From Eonycteris spelaea (lineage: Eukaryota; Chordata; Mammalia; Chiroptera; Pteropodidae): DNA of 64,000 bases. Shown here one piece after another: positions 47,251 through 59,424 of this stretch. Position numbers and translations under genes: made by a program. The stretch spans positions 3,224,001 to 3,288,000 of the forward strand of contig PUFA01000092.1 in NCBI GenBank assembly GCA_003508835.1, given 5' to 3'. The notes beneath the pieces are model-generated. The model was not told where the DNA came from, did no database searches, and saw nothing but the letters and a program-made list of their open reading frames with translations. Position 1 is the stretch's first letter. Each line of letters begins with the position of its first letter.

Positions 47251-50200
47251 CTCTTCATCCTGTGATGTGCCAAAGATGAAATAATTCACCTGTTCCATCT
47301 CTAGTAAGAAAGGCCTGCCATGCTTTGGGATTTAGACCATCTGGTTGACTTGAGACCTCAGCTCTGATCATTTCGACAACAGGTATAATTTTATAGATTG
47401 GCCTTTTCTTCTTGTTAAAATGAGAGTAACAATCTTGTCTCTTTTACATCCTCCATGGAAACACAGCTCCCTACTGAAGGTCTTTTGAGAAGTTTCCAAA
47501 TACAACTACCTAGGATGCTGAGGTAGTTGAAAGAAACAGTAGGAAAGAAAAGTTACCTTTTATGGATAAATCTAATAAATATATTTTATATGGGTTATAC
47601 GTTCACTTGAAATGTAGTCCTATATATTGTATCTCTAATGATAATATGAAAAACCCTTTTAAAACTTAAGGAAACACATAAGTTTTAAAACTAGTTTTAC
47701 TTCACCTAGAATATTTCATACTTACACTTCTGGTATACGCTCACCATATTAGATTTTACGCGAGTTTGCATTATGAGAAAACGCCTACTTTTTTTAATGT
47801 GAAAAAAATTTTTTAATTTAGCTAATTAATTTAATTTAGCTAACCAGGACCCCCAATACACTTTGAAATTCAGAGAGCCAAAAGGGAAATACGGCTTCGA
47901 ACTTTCAGATTACAAATGGAAAGTAGAATAAACTACATTATTACACAATTAGATGTGTTTACCTAGAGCACACATTTTCAAAAACTATATTGTTAAAGTA
48001 ATAAAATTTGACAGGCTGAATGTTAGCTCCATAAACCCATAGTACCTTCACTATAGAAACAATGTTAAACAGCAAATGTATCAATGTCTCAATTAAGAGC
48101 AAGCCCAAGGAAAGAAGGAAATCCTACATACATATAACAAGGGGTTGCCGGTAGCTTGAGAAACTCCAAGAAGACTTTGTAGAGGATGTTCTATTATCAA
48201 ACCTCCCACTGAGAATGTGCCAGTGGGAAGAGCATGGGCAAGAAAGTACTGCATCTTTTGAAATCTCAAGCAAAGATTGAGCATTTACTCTCCCATCCAA
48301 TTCTTCATGGCTCCCCCTGGGGTGGCACAATTGCAGCACTTTGTTACATTATCAAAAGGACAATCTGAGATATAGATGGAGAGAAAATGTTAAATTGTTC
48401 AGAAGGCCCTCATTTCCTGGAATTTTTGTTAAAGCTACCAAATATCTTCCTATCAACTTTCTCATATAACTTTTCTGTAATGTGCATGTAACCACAAATC
48501 AGTAAATTTGTTGGTATTATCATGTTGGTAAATGTTCTTAACTCAATTTTTCTTAAAATATGGAGAGAATATAAAATTTATATTCCTCCAACTTCTTTGC
48601 CACTTTATGAGTTTCAGTAGATAGAAAACAGCCTTTCCTGGACACATTGTAGAAAAACCCAGTTGTTACTTCATAGCCCATTCTCATAACATGAAGAAAG
48701 TTTGGAAAAAGTGAAAACATCTATCTTTTCTCTTACCCCAATTACGCCACCAAAGGTCAATCCACTCCAGAACAATAACAAATGGTAAATTGCAAAAAAG
48801 TAACTAGCTTCTCTCCCACGATTAGCAGTCATTACATTGCTCATTGTTCTGCTGTTCTGTATCCTTGTACAGAATTTCTCAGTTCCATCTTCAAAAAAAA
48901 AAAAACCAAACAAACACCTATATATCAGATAAAGGATTATAACCATATAGTTATACTGACACATGATAGTCCTTTTTGCATAAATATAAGCACCCTCCTG
49001 GATTGATTCTAAGCCTTAAGTGCTTGTGATAAGAATGTACTTGAAAAGAATGAATTTCAGTAGCCTTAATAGCACACTTCCTCTTCTAAAGCCCTAGACA
49101 TTGTAGCTTTGGGTAACCCTGAGGACTTTCCTCATCAGATACACTGACAAATTAGGTACTATATGACATTTTGTGTGAAATGAAGTTATCCTAAGGGAAA
49201 ATGTAATATTATTCAACCCATTCTGCAACATTTGAAAAATACTCCCATAGCACTGTAAGCTTTGTCCCTAGGCCATTAAACCCATACTATTTTGACTTAA
49301 TATCATTGAAGAGACAAAAAGTTTAACTCTATACTAAAATTTCAGCTCAAAGTGAAATCATGACTATACATTTGAGTAACACATATTTTCTTTTTTCTTA
49401 GAATTTAGGGAAGTCTAAGACACGGGGTAAAATTGGTACAGGAAATCCACAATTTTTGTATTCTCTTAACTACATACACATAGTGGCAATAAATAAAATA
49501 TAAAAAGATAATATCAAAGAAACAAACAATTATCTAGTAAAATATAGCAATTAGAATGTAAATTCATTCCATATGAAGTCAATTCATAAAAGTATTTGAT
49601 AAATATTTTTATAGTAAATATCTTTACAATGCTTTAACACAGTGAAGACACTATAAGTAATAAATAGAAAAAAACAGTGATAAAATGCTCTTAGTGTCTG
49701 GAAAGATGAGGATCAGTGATTCAAAACTACTGGCAAAACTTTAAGCCTTCAAAAAAAAAAAAACTGAGAATATGGAACGTGTACTCAATGTACAAATAGA
49801 CCTGGCCAAGGAGATAGCAGGCAAAATGCTGAAACTGACAATTGGCTTTTTGTATCTGATAAATATAGAATGAGAGAGATGCGCTAAAAAGAGAACAATT
49901 CAACTGCCAAGCAGAATTCAGAGGCATTAAATATAAAGAAGCAAGATATGCTGGATTACAAAATAAAACATTTTATATGTCTAGATTTTCCAGCTATGGT
50001 AGCTAAGTAAGATTAAATCATCTGTGTGGCTATAAAACCCTTAGCTGAGAACAAAGAGATTTATGAGTGTCCAGTTAATCCTCACAGCTAGACAAAGAGT
50101 TTCTAAGAATCATAAAGGGATTATCTCACAAGGACCTTGTGTATGGCCCAAAATAGAGATCTAGTTCAAAAGAATTATGGAAATGGCTTTGAAGGTAAGT

Positions 50201-50700
50201 AGGAAATCTCTATTAGATTCATAAACAGTCCAAAAATCTTTTTAAGGGCATTATAACAAACTCACATATAGGGAGTAGAGACAGTTCACAATAAAATGAA
50301 GCCTATGGGATCTCAAATTTCTATAGTCAGGAAACAGACTGAAAACATCTTTCAGAGAATAATTAGGTCCTTACTAGGATTTTTTCCTTACCCCCCCCCC
50401 AAAAGAGGCTCTGAAAACCTGAATATGGCTGAATTTCAGAATTGCTGTGGCCTACTGACTCATATTCCTCATCCCATTTCTCTCCTTTTTGACTGATTAT
50501 GGCTATTATAGTTTTTCTGTCTTTGTATAACTATTATGTGTTGAGTATATAAGGTATAAATAACTTGTCCTTTTACTTTATAACTCTCTAAATTGATTGG
50601 CTGTACCTGAAAAGCTGCATATTAGGACTCTCGTCTATCATTTAACCATTGCAGATTATAATGTCATGATCAGATAAAATTGTGGGACTATAGGAACAAA
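47250..50700. other. Mostly unrecognised intergenic DNA
   Basis: AT-rich, with A-runs at 48894-48904 and 49750-49761 and a C10 run at 50391-50400. A short echo of 'ttaatttagctaa' lies at 47814-47842. No gene or clear transposon found. Confidence 0.4.
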
Positions 50701-50719
50701 GTGTATTTCATGTGTTGGA

Positions 50720-51240
50720 AAAATATGAGACATTTCTCTGTCCACTCCCTTTTGAATATGACATTAAAGTTCTCCCATTAATAAGTAGAATCTAACTCTC
50801 TACCTTGATTGTAGTCTGGCCTTATTCTTGCTTTTACTAATAAATGGTGGGAAAAATTAAGTTATACAATTGAAGTCTAAGCTTTGAGAGACCTATAAAA
50901 TTATGCTTTCAACTTCTTAGACTATTTCCCTCATCATATGAATAAGCTAAATATAACCTACTAGAGGATGAGAGGCTACAAAGATGAGGAACAAGGCATC
51001 TCAGCCAAATGAGCACCCAACCTCCAGACAAGTTAAGTAAAGCTCTTTTGAAACATACTGCCCAGTTGAGCTGACTCTATCTGCATTCCCGAGTCCAGGC
51101 AAGATCAGCAGAAGAATCACCCAGTGAAGCCCAGGCAAAACTGAAGACTCACAAAAAAATAAATGATTTTTTTAATCATAAATTTTGTTTTGGGAGAAGA
51201 GAAGTAGTTACTATTAGCAATAGATAACTCATGCCCAAAC
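50720..51240 (+). mobile_element. MLT1-like MaLR LTR, sense, decayed
   Basis: The right half reads 'ggaacaaggcatctcagcca', 'gcccagttgagctgactcta', 'cacccagtgaagcccaggca', 'aataaatgatttttttaatc', 'ataaattttgttttgggaga' and 'agcaatagataactcatg'. This fits the end of MLT1-type LTRs (cccagctgagccc...aataaatgg-ttgtttaagccac...agcaatagataact). The left border is uncertain. Confidence 0.6.
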
Positions 51241-51489
51241 TATTAAACTAAAATTCAGCCACTATCCAAAGAGATTAGTGAATTAGAGTATAATATGGGA
51301 CATTCACTCAGAACAAAACACAACAGGATAAATGAATTTTTTTAACATGAAAAAAGTATGAGACATAAAACATAGTTTTAAGAGAGGCTTTAAACATGCT
51401 AATATGAATTCCAGAAGAAGAGAATGAAGGGAATGACAGAGCAGAATCATAGAAAGAGATAACTTGAGAACTAAGTTATGAGATTGCAC

Positions 51490-52425
51490 TTCATGTACTA
51501 GAGAGAAATAAATTCCAGCCTAGAGCACATGATAGTGAGAAAGAGAACATAGTTTAAATGTCATAAGTAATAAAGAGAATGTATTTAAAGTGTCAGAAAG
51601 AAGACACATTACCCACAAAAGACAACAAAGCAACCAGACTCTTCACTGACACAATAGATGTCAAAAAATAATGAAGTTATATCTTCATAGTGTAGAACCA
51701 AAATGATTCAGTCTGAGATTTTATATCCAACTAAATTATCTTTCAAGAGTTTAAGAAAATCAAGACATTTTTCAGACACACAATGTTAAGAGTTTACTAT
51801 TCATAGAATATTCAACAAATTAACAAGCATGTGTTTTGTTTTTATATAGTTAATCTAGGAGAAAGGCACAGAATATAACCAATGTGCACAGAAATAGATA
51901 AACACATCACTGAATTTAACAATAAAACAACTAAACTTTGCTATTTCCATGAGAATTTAAGTTCCATAACTTTATCTCTGAATTATAAGATAGTACCAGG
52001 AACATAGTTAGGTTATGCATGTACTTATTAAATAATTTAGGGCCTTTTATTTTTTAAAAGAATGAAACTAGTGGAAATCTCAATTTGGCAGGGAAAAAGT
52101 TAGCTATGCATTTAAATAATTAAAAATTCTACTAAAAATAGAAAGGTCCAATGAAAGCCAAAAAATGATGGTAAACAGAAATATTAAATTCAAATGGCGA
52201 ACTGAATTAAAATGTATCAATTGTCACAATTAAGTATTTTAAACTCACTATGTGATAGCGATGATAAAATTGGAGAAAATGAACGGCAGCGTTTGTTACA
52301 AGAGACACAACTGAAACAAGCATGTAGAAAAGTTGAACATAAAAGACATAAAAGATGTGATATCAATGTATAACCAAAAATATTAACAAAATAGCATTCA
52401 AGATAAGAAATCATTAGTATTGATA
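51490..52425 (+). mobile_element. Old L1ME/HAL1-like fragment: ORF1 end to EN
   Basis: Sense text: 'cacattacccacaaaagaca', 'acagaactcttcactgaca'-like block at 51634-51650, 'ttatatccaactaaattatc', 'caagacatttttcagacaca', then EN text 'aattgtcacaattaagt' and 'gttacaagagacacaactga' (52295-52314). This parallels the segments at 11690-12890 and 14080-14660. Confidence 0.65.
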
Positions 52426-52439
52426 AAGCAGTACATCGG

Positions 52440-52860
52440 GCACTGGAGAAAGTAACTCTTACTGAGAAACAGAAGTGCTTGGTGGTCTAGTACTACCCCA
52501 GAGACACCTGCAGCTATTGCTCAACTGTTATGGACTACAAAAACTCAGCTCCTCAAGTCAGGATGCAATCTGAAGTATAATTCATGCTATAGAGTTCACC
52601 GAATGATTAAACACTCTACGTCACCCAAATCGTACCTTTCTGGGTTTCTTCCCTTCCCTTTCCCTCTTTCCCCATATACTTGTTTTTATTTTATTTTATT
52701 TTATTTTATTTTATTTTGTTTGTTTTGTTTTGTTTTTTTGTTTTGTTTTATTTTATTTTTTCTGAGAATACTTCCTTAGTAAACCACTTACACTTGAATT
52801 TTTGGCACATTATCTTCATCTGTAAGAACCTGGCCTAAGACAACTATGTATATAATATTA
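52440..52860. mobile_element. Possible ERV-type LTR fragment split by a microsatellite
   Basis: 'agtaaaccacttacacttga' followed by 'aagaacctggcctaagacaa' resembles the closing part of several ERVL/MaLR-like LTRs. The left part (52440-52680) is GC-richer, with no named family. A (TTTTA)n/(TTTTG)n tract divides the two. Confidence 0.3.
52683..52762. repeat. (TTTTA)n to (TTTTG)n pentanucleotide microsatellite
   Basis: About seven TTTTA units, then TTTGT/TTTTG units, then TTTTA again: a compound pentamer repeat of 80 bp. Confidence 0.95.
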
Positions 52861-53289
52861 GTTTAAGAATTAATTTAAGAATTAAGAGTTTCCCTTATGC
52901 CTAGGATGTAGAAAGTCAGAAAGAGCATTATTCCCACACTAATATTAGGAAAATGCTAGCTAAATTATAAAATTGTAACTTTCTTGAACCTATCAGAGAA
53001 CTAAGGTCTCAGGGTGACCAGTTAGTTTGGAATCCAAAGAAAGATGTCTCCATGCAAAGAAGACACACACATACTGAAACACAATGGCAGAGCATGGGAA
53101 GTGCTATATGAGTGGTTAAAAAGAATATATCTATTTTGTAAACAAATTTATAGAGTCCAGGTATGGGTTGGCATAACCCTGGGTTGGCACAGACACCAGG
53201 GGCATTCATACTCCTTGTAGGCTCTTCTCCACAGAGGCCTGCTGGGACTCATATAAGGAAAGGGGCCATGTGGTGATTCAAAAAACTCT

Positions 53290-53625
53290 CCCTTTAATCT
53301 AAAGAGCAAATCAAATAAAATGGAAACAAAGTCATAGATATAGAGAACATTTTGATGGTTTCCAGAGAGGGGGTAGGTGATGCGTAAAAAAGGGGAAGAG
53401 ATTAAGAAGTACAAATTGGTAGTTATAAAATAGTCATGAGGATGTAAAGTACAGCATAAGGAATATAGTCAATGTTATAATAACTATGTACGGTGTCAGA
53501 TCGGTACTAGATATATCAAGCTGATCGTTTCATAAGTTACATAAATATCTAATCATCACCTTGTACACATGAAACTCACATAATATTGTATGTCAATTAT
53601 AATTAAAAATATGTATATATTAAAA
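53290..53625 (+). mobile_element. L1 3' UTR fragment, sense
   Basis: 'gaacattttgatggtttcca', 'caaattggtagttataaaat', 'gaatatagtcaatgttataa', 'ggtgtcagatcggtactaga' and 'atattgtatgtcaattataa' match, nearly word for word, the 3' end of the L1 at 15020-15290. It is the same family with a 5' truncation inside the 3' UTR. Confidence 0.85.
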
Positions 53626-53779
53626 AGAGAGAGAAACATAGTTGTATAGGCTTGAATACAGAGAGCATCCCCATTACAGAAAAGGTTTAAACCCTGTTCA
53701 AAGCCTCCTCCTCCATGGAACAAAAGCCTTAACCAGCAGGGAAGTTGCAGCACAAAGCATCGCTCCAGGGTATACTTGA

Positions 53780-54550
53780 AGATAAAGATGAGAAAAGTAA
53801 AAATGAAAAATAATAACCTCTCTCCCTGGAGTAGGAATAGAAAACTGTCTTGGGACTAGACCACTAAGGGAAGGGCAGGCAGGAGACTCTCTCCTGCAAG
53901 ACCTACTATAGTGTGGCTACCATGAACAGTGAGGCAGGTTCACTAAGAAAATTCCAACCTTGAAACCAAGCATGACTAAGTTTTAACCTGGCTCAAAATA
54001 AGAGAAAACCTGCCTCCTGCTTAAAATCATTGTAATGTTAAAATCACAAACCCAGTAATAAGTACTAGTAGTCTTCTACTAGAGAGAACAGGGATATGGG
54101 AGGACCCCCAGTCAGGAGCAAGAGCAAGAGGAAGACTAAAAGATGAGGGCAGATAAGGAACATAAAGGAAAATACTCTGGCAATCTGGTTTCTACCCTAA
54201 AGTACTACTAGAAAAATTTGAAGCTGGTGATACATGGATTGTAACCATAGCAACAATCAAATCCCAAACCAGCTAAACTCATGACCAGATTGACTTAAGT
54301 CCACATATTATCAGCCTAGTAAAAGAGACAAACATATCTATGCAAAAGTACTATACACTTCGGTCTGTACTGTGCTGTCCTTGATATCCAGAATTCAATT
54401 TAAAAAATTATAAGACACAAAAAATAAGGAAAGAACCCACTGAGATATAGAAATCAAATGAGTCTGACTTGAAAGATCCCAATGTTGGAATATCAGATAG
54501 TAAATTTAAATAATAACTACAATTAATAGTTTAAAGTTTCTAAGCATAGA
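53780..54550 (+). mobile_element. Old L1 5' UTR/ORF1-start fragment, sense
   Basis: 'gcctcctgcttaaaatcatt', 'ttgatatccagaattcaatt', 'aaaaattataagacacaaaa', 'cttgaaagatcccaatgttg' and 'gaatatcagatag' fit the 5' region of old L1ME-type elements (tccagaattcaa...agacatgc...ccaatgttggaat-tcagac). Weakly preserved on the left. Confidence 0.55.
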
Positions 54551-54559
54551 TCATTTCCT

Positions 54560-55790
54560 CATCTTCAAAATGAGCATTTTAAAAAGTATTTGATTCATAT
54601 AATTTGGTGCATATTAAACATAGCGGTATTAAGTGCACATTTAACATTCCCATCACAGAGTAAAGATTTACTAAACGATAGTAGTTGTGGACACTTCATA
54701 AAAGTTCACTAGTTTTATTCCGAAGGTTCCTGAGTATCACTAGAAGCATTCACTTGGCCCACTCCAAGCTGATTACCACCATCTCCATGCTTCTTTTACT
54801 TTAGCTATGGAATTTTCAACAGGGAGAAGACATGAAATAGTAGCTGGGCTTTTTTCTCTACCGTGTAGTAATCTGGCTATCGGTAACTCTCCCGATTCTC
54901 TGTTCAAGAACACTGGAAAGATTTTACTCACAAAAACTTCAGTGACCCCATTGTAGTCTATATCTGTAATGTTATCATAGAACTCAAAACTCAATTTTCC
55001 ACTCTTTATCTTATTTCTGTTTATCCCTACCATAAAACCAAATAGACTAGATAGCACACATATCAATTTAAAACATTATTTGCAATATGCTTTTGAATTA
55101 TTTTCCTCTTTACCTTAAAATCTATACTGCTTTTTCGAGCAAAATTTAAAGCCTGTATTCATACACTAAACAAATACTCCAGCATTGTAAATACTGTTTC
55201 TAAAAATTCAAGATCATTCAAGAAGTAGAACCTAAATTACAGACTCAACTTTCTTCTACCAATCTTTTTCACAGTGTACAGCCCCCTTTTATTTTTATGT
55301 TGCTTGAGTTATTTCTCCTGCTAGATTCTATGCCTTGAAATACAGTCTTCAATTAATAAAATATATAGAATTTGAGCAACAGAACGTGTCCATCTGTTCT
55401 AACCTTAGATTCTCCTCAATTGTTGTAATCAGGCTAAATTTATGGTGTGAATATTACTGGCCAGCTACTTGTAAGCAGCAGAGATATTAGGTATATCTAA
55501 CATATGGCACCTTCATGGTTGCTGTAGTTCTTTCAAAAGTGATTTATCAAAATTAAAGTTAGTGACAAGTACAACATAAAGTAAGGGTTTGACATATATC
55601 TTTGCATTCGCCAGCTGTCCTATGTATGATAACTACCATCAGAATCTTGACAGCGAATTTACTATCACTGAGGATTTCTCCACATGTATTTGTTTCCATA
55701 GCTCTTTTATTCTAATTTTCTCTACAAATTAGGATAACTTTTTAAAAGAAAAAAATTATTTCAATAAGACTAATCCCAGAACTGTTGATA
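54560..55790. other. Unrecognised DNA with a 97-codon minus frame
   Basis: No transposon recognised. A minus frame at 54773-55066 is open for 97 codons and keeps three CpGs in a short span. It has no motif, domain or family I recognise, and this length is expected by chance several times in a 64-kb AT-rich window. Confidence 0.3.
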
Positions 55791-55794
55791 TGAT

Positions 55795-55915
55795 TCTTCT
55801 CATTTAGAGAGGATAAGTGACCTCCTCATATCACTGGCAAAGCTACGATTGTAAACCAGGTCACGTGACTTGACTCCATCCTCCTGACCACTCAGCTATG
55901 CTGCCTTTCAATGTT
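55795..55915 (-). mobile_element. MIR SINE, antisense
   Basis: 'gagaggataagtgacctcct', 'tcactggcaaagctacgatt', 'gtaaaccaggtcacgtgact' and 'gaccactcagctatgctgcc' give the antisense MIR 5' half. Confidence 0.75.
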
Positions 55916-55924
55916 CTCTAGGTA

Positions 55925-56125
55925 GTCTAACTTTGCACTAATTAGATGATCTTGAGAAAGCCGCTTAACTTCTATAAAATGTAGCTTCCTCATATGGAAA
56001 ATGGGAATAATAATAGGGCCTATTTCACAGTGTCATTGTAAGAATGACTTAATATATAAAAGCACTTACAACAGTGCTTGACATACTGTGAACACTGTAA
56101 AGGTATTGACTAAAATAATTCTATT
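55925..56125 (+). mobile_element. MIR SINE, sense
   Basis: 'gatgatcttgagaaagccgc', 'cttcctcatatggaaaatgg', 'gaataataatagggcctatt' and 'aagcacttacaacagtgctt' give the MIR core and 3' part. It lies head-to-head with the preceding antisense MIR, about 10 bp apart. Confidence 0.85.
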
Positions 56126-56364
56126 TATTTTAAATGTCACTCGAGTTATCCTATGAATATCACTTAATATTTTATAGGTAGCTTAAAAATGTTAGTGCAA
56201 ATTATAATTAAATTGAGAGTAATTGTTATTCTACTGCTGGAATAATTTAGAACATTGACATAAAATCCTTTTGCATTTGTGTGATTACTTTCCTGACAAT
56301 ACCAAGTGAGCACACAGCTACGCAAATCCTTTGTGGAATAAAACATATCTGTAATTCAACAACA

Positions 56365-56550
56365 TTGTTATAATAACTAGCATTTCATGGGCACTAACTA
56401 GAAACTATTCTAAATATTAATATATTAATTCTAATGGCCAGAATAACCCTGTGGAATAGGTACTACTAAAATCCTCATTTTACAGATTAGGAAACCAAGG
56501 ATCAGAAAAGTAGCTTACACGAGTTCAAAGAGCTGAGATAGAAGAACTAA
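56365..56550 (-). mobile_element. MIR SINE, antisense
   Basis: 'aataactagcatttcatggg', 'aataggtactactaaaatcc', 'tcattttacagattaggaaa' and 'gtagcttacacgagttcaaa' follow antisense MIR order. Confidence 0.8.
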
Positions 56551-56656
56551 TCATGTCTGAACACATCCCAGTTTAGCAAATAAATTCTCCACTCTTCCCT
56601 TACTTCAGAGTGGTAGACTCCTACTAATATAAAGAATATTATAGGAAAAAAAAAAT

Positions 56657-56675
56657 ACACACACACACACACACA
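56657..56675. repeat. (CA)n microsatellite, short
   Basis: About nine CA units after an A-run. Confidence 0.85.
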
Positions 56676-57064
56676 TATAGTTTCTAAAATGTAGTCTCCT
56701 CACTGCCTTGGTGGTAACAGTGAATGGACAGTTCTGCTGAAAGCGATCAAGTTCAGGAACTACCTAGTTCCTTCCTTGACCTCAGTGAAAAACAGGTTGC
56801 TAGTGGCACTGATGTTTCCACTGGTTTGAGAAAGCTGAGGGTTATGAACACAGCAAAGATAAGGAAATGGGTGTGTAATCTGCAAAAAGTAAGAAATTTT
56901 ATGAAAGTAGTAGTCAGCTTTACCAAGACTGGCTAGGACTTTCACAATGATCACTGGTTCATTATGCATTTTAACACATAGTCACCCTATAGCCTTTGCG
57001 TGAACAAGTGAAAAGCAGAGGCCTTGACATTGTCCTTTTCGTACACTGGCTCAATAATTATCTC

Positions 57065-57330
57065 TTGTCAGCTCATAAAATGCTAGGCATTGCTGATACA
57101 CTGGTCAACTAGAAAGACAGTCCCCATGGAGCTGATAGAGTAGAGAGGAATAATCGTACAATTATTTATAATTGTGGTGAGCATGCAAAAAAGTATAGAT
57201 TGTTATGGGAGCCCATAATAGAAAAACCTAACCTTGCTTAGTCAAATAAAACAGAAAGGCATTTAACCCAGGTTCAAGGATAGGTAGTCTTTAGCTTTTC
57301 TATGTGGTGATGATGAGAAGCTGATGTAGA
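57065..57330 (-). mobile_element. Probable L2 3' end, antisense
   Basis: 'aatgctaggcattgctgata', 'gtccccatggagctgataga' and 'tcaaataaaacagaaaggca' resemble the antisense L2 3' terminus (gtgctaggcactg...catggagctta...gtcagggaaggc). Confidence 0.45.
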
Positions 57331-57413
57331 GAATTTCGGGCAGAGGAAAAAGAAACACAGCTTTGATGGCTCATTCACAAGGCTGAATCAATGCTCTAAA
57401 ATATTAATTTAAA

Positions 57414-57456
57414 AAATTAAAATAAAATAAACAAAATAAAATAAAATAATAAAATG
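57414..57456. repeat. (AAAAT)n/(AAAAC)n repeat
   Basis: AAAATAAAATAAAC-type pentamer units. Confidence 0.85.
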
Positions 57457-57504
57457 TTAATCTATCTTCTCCCATCCAAAACCAGGTCAGGAATGAGGAA
57501 AGCA

Positions 57505-57755
57505 AAATGATGATATTAGCTAATATACACCATATGCTTTTTATGTGCCTCCAAAACACTAAAATCTTTATATTAGATAACTTCATATTTAATCTAAGCA
57601 GCAGCTCTATAAGAAAAGTGCAATGTTCTTTCCATTTTACACATGAAGAAACTGAAGAGCATAGATTTTATACTACATATAAATGATAAAACCAAGAATT
57701 CAAATATAGGTCTCCTTGGCACATACTCTAAACTATTTCTACAGTGCCTTTCCAC
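57505..57755 (-). mobile_element. MIR SINE, antisense
   Basis: 'gatattagctaatatacacc', 'tccattttacacatgaagaa', 'actgaagagcatagatttta' and 'aaccaagaattcaaatatag' keep antisense MIR order over about 240 bp, nearly full length. Confidence 0.75.
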
Positions 57756-57759
57756 ATTT

Positions 57760-59160
57760 GTTAGAGCGAAACAGAAACAAAAAAGTTGTACTCATTACAA
57801 GCTGAATAAATTTTCCTGGGGGAGAGAAATGAGTAAAGGAATACTCCTATCTGTTTACAATCTATCCACATCTTCATAAAAATATTACCAGAGTCTATCT
57901 TCCTGAAGAAAAATATGTGGGGATTCTTAGAGAATCAAACCAGGAGGCACCACTGCGTAGCCCATGACAGATGACCAAGATTTACTTCACGGTCTGACTC
58001 TTCTGTTCTCTGGTAAGGTGTCTGTCAACTCAACACCCAGTGGTACTTCTTTTCCATTATACTCAAGGTAAAATTAAAGGTGATCCTTCTCAAAATGCAA
58101 ATAATTTCACATGAAAAATGTCTGTCTAGCTTTATCCTGAGTCATATCATATCATTGCCTCAAGAGCCATATTGTTGAAAACAATTCTCTTAAAGCCCAA
58201 AGTTGTTTTAATATATTTGCAAAAAAAAAAAAAAATCACAAAGATCAAAACAACTCAAACACAAGAACATGCCACTAAATTTTGGGGAAAAGAAAACTTC
58301 AAAATTCAGTCAAAAACATCAGAGAACCTTATTATCAGAAGACTTGGCTTCTCTCATATTACCCGAGGAGATATAATGGATCATTATCAGAATGCACTTT
58401 TCAAAGAAAAGAAGCCCAGAAACCCATTCATCTTGTTAAGAGTTGTCAACTTTGTATTTTAAAACTTATTTCAGTCACACAAGAATAAGGCATTTTCTGC
58501 ATCTTTTAGTCAAAAGAAAGAGAAAACAAATCAATACATGCTTTCAAACCAAAAATATGTTTTCATTACTAAGAAAAGTCAAAAATAAATTATTTTAACA
58601 GCAATAGTGGCATTAAACTATAACACCTCTCTTTTTCATATATTGTTGATTTTTTTTTTCTTATGTAGCATAGAAAATGTTGAGTTTTTTCCCTCCTTTT
58701 ACTAAGTCTGCATAATAATCTCCTTTGGCTTGAGATCCAAACTCTTTAGAAACTACTAATATGTTAATTGGCCTTTTTAAATTCTCTTAAAATATAAACT
58801 TTACTTAACTGCCATATATGGACATTCATTTAAATACTAATGACTCTTCAACAAATAATATTTAAATAAAATCAGATTTCACAAGCCCTTTATTAGAGAG
58901 GAATGAAAACCTGGAAGATTTTACCTACCTGCCACAAATAAAAAATCAATATAGAGTTGAGGAAATGTCATTTTATTTTGGAGTGTGTAGATAAACAAAA
59001 CATAAAGTACATGTGTGTCTTGGAAGTCACTGCTAAGAAACAATGCAAAGAGGACAAGCAACAAGGTCAGACAACCTTGTCTCCAGTTCAGAAACTGGGA
59101 AAAGACCAATAGTTGTAGTTAGAATAGGAGACTGTTCTAAGAGTTGAGGGAGAAAAAAGA
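57760..59160. other. Unrecognised intergenic DNA
   Basis: AT-rich, with A14 at about 58220-58234 and a T-run near 58651-58660. No transposon ends or gene recognised. Confidence 0.35.
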
Positions 59161-59164
59161 AAAA

Positions 59165-59420
59165 GAGCAAGTCTCTCATTTGACAGATGATGAAACAAGA
59201 AATGGAAGGCCACCTTCACACAACTAGCCAAATCAACATAAAATATCTAGCTTTTTTCTCAAAACCTTTTATTGTTATCCCATGGCTAGCATTATCCTAA
59301 ATTTATAGATGAAACTAAAACAAGGACATCAAATGACTTCACTGAGACTTCACAACCAGCATAACTAATATTAAAACTTGGGACAGTGCTCCATACGTTA
59401 AGCCTCCTGGATAAGGCCTT
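59165..59420 (-). mobile_element. MIR-like fragments, antisense (probably two)
   Basis: 'tctcatttgacagatgatga' (59174-59193), then 'cacacaactagcc', is one antisense MIR core. 'aatttatagatgaaactaaa', then 'catcaaatgacttcactgag' and 'taaaacttgggacagtgct', is a second. Both are weak. Confidence 0.45.
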
Positions 59421-59424
59421 CAAT

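Noticed and set aside
50161..50205. GAAG|GTAAGT donor-like site
   Set aside because: The only nearby acceptor-like site has no pyrimidine tract, so no exon can be framed.
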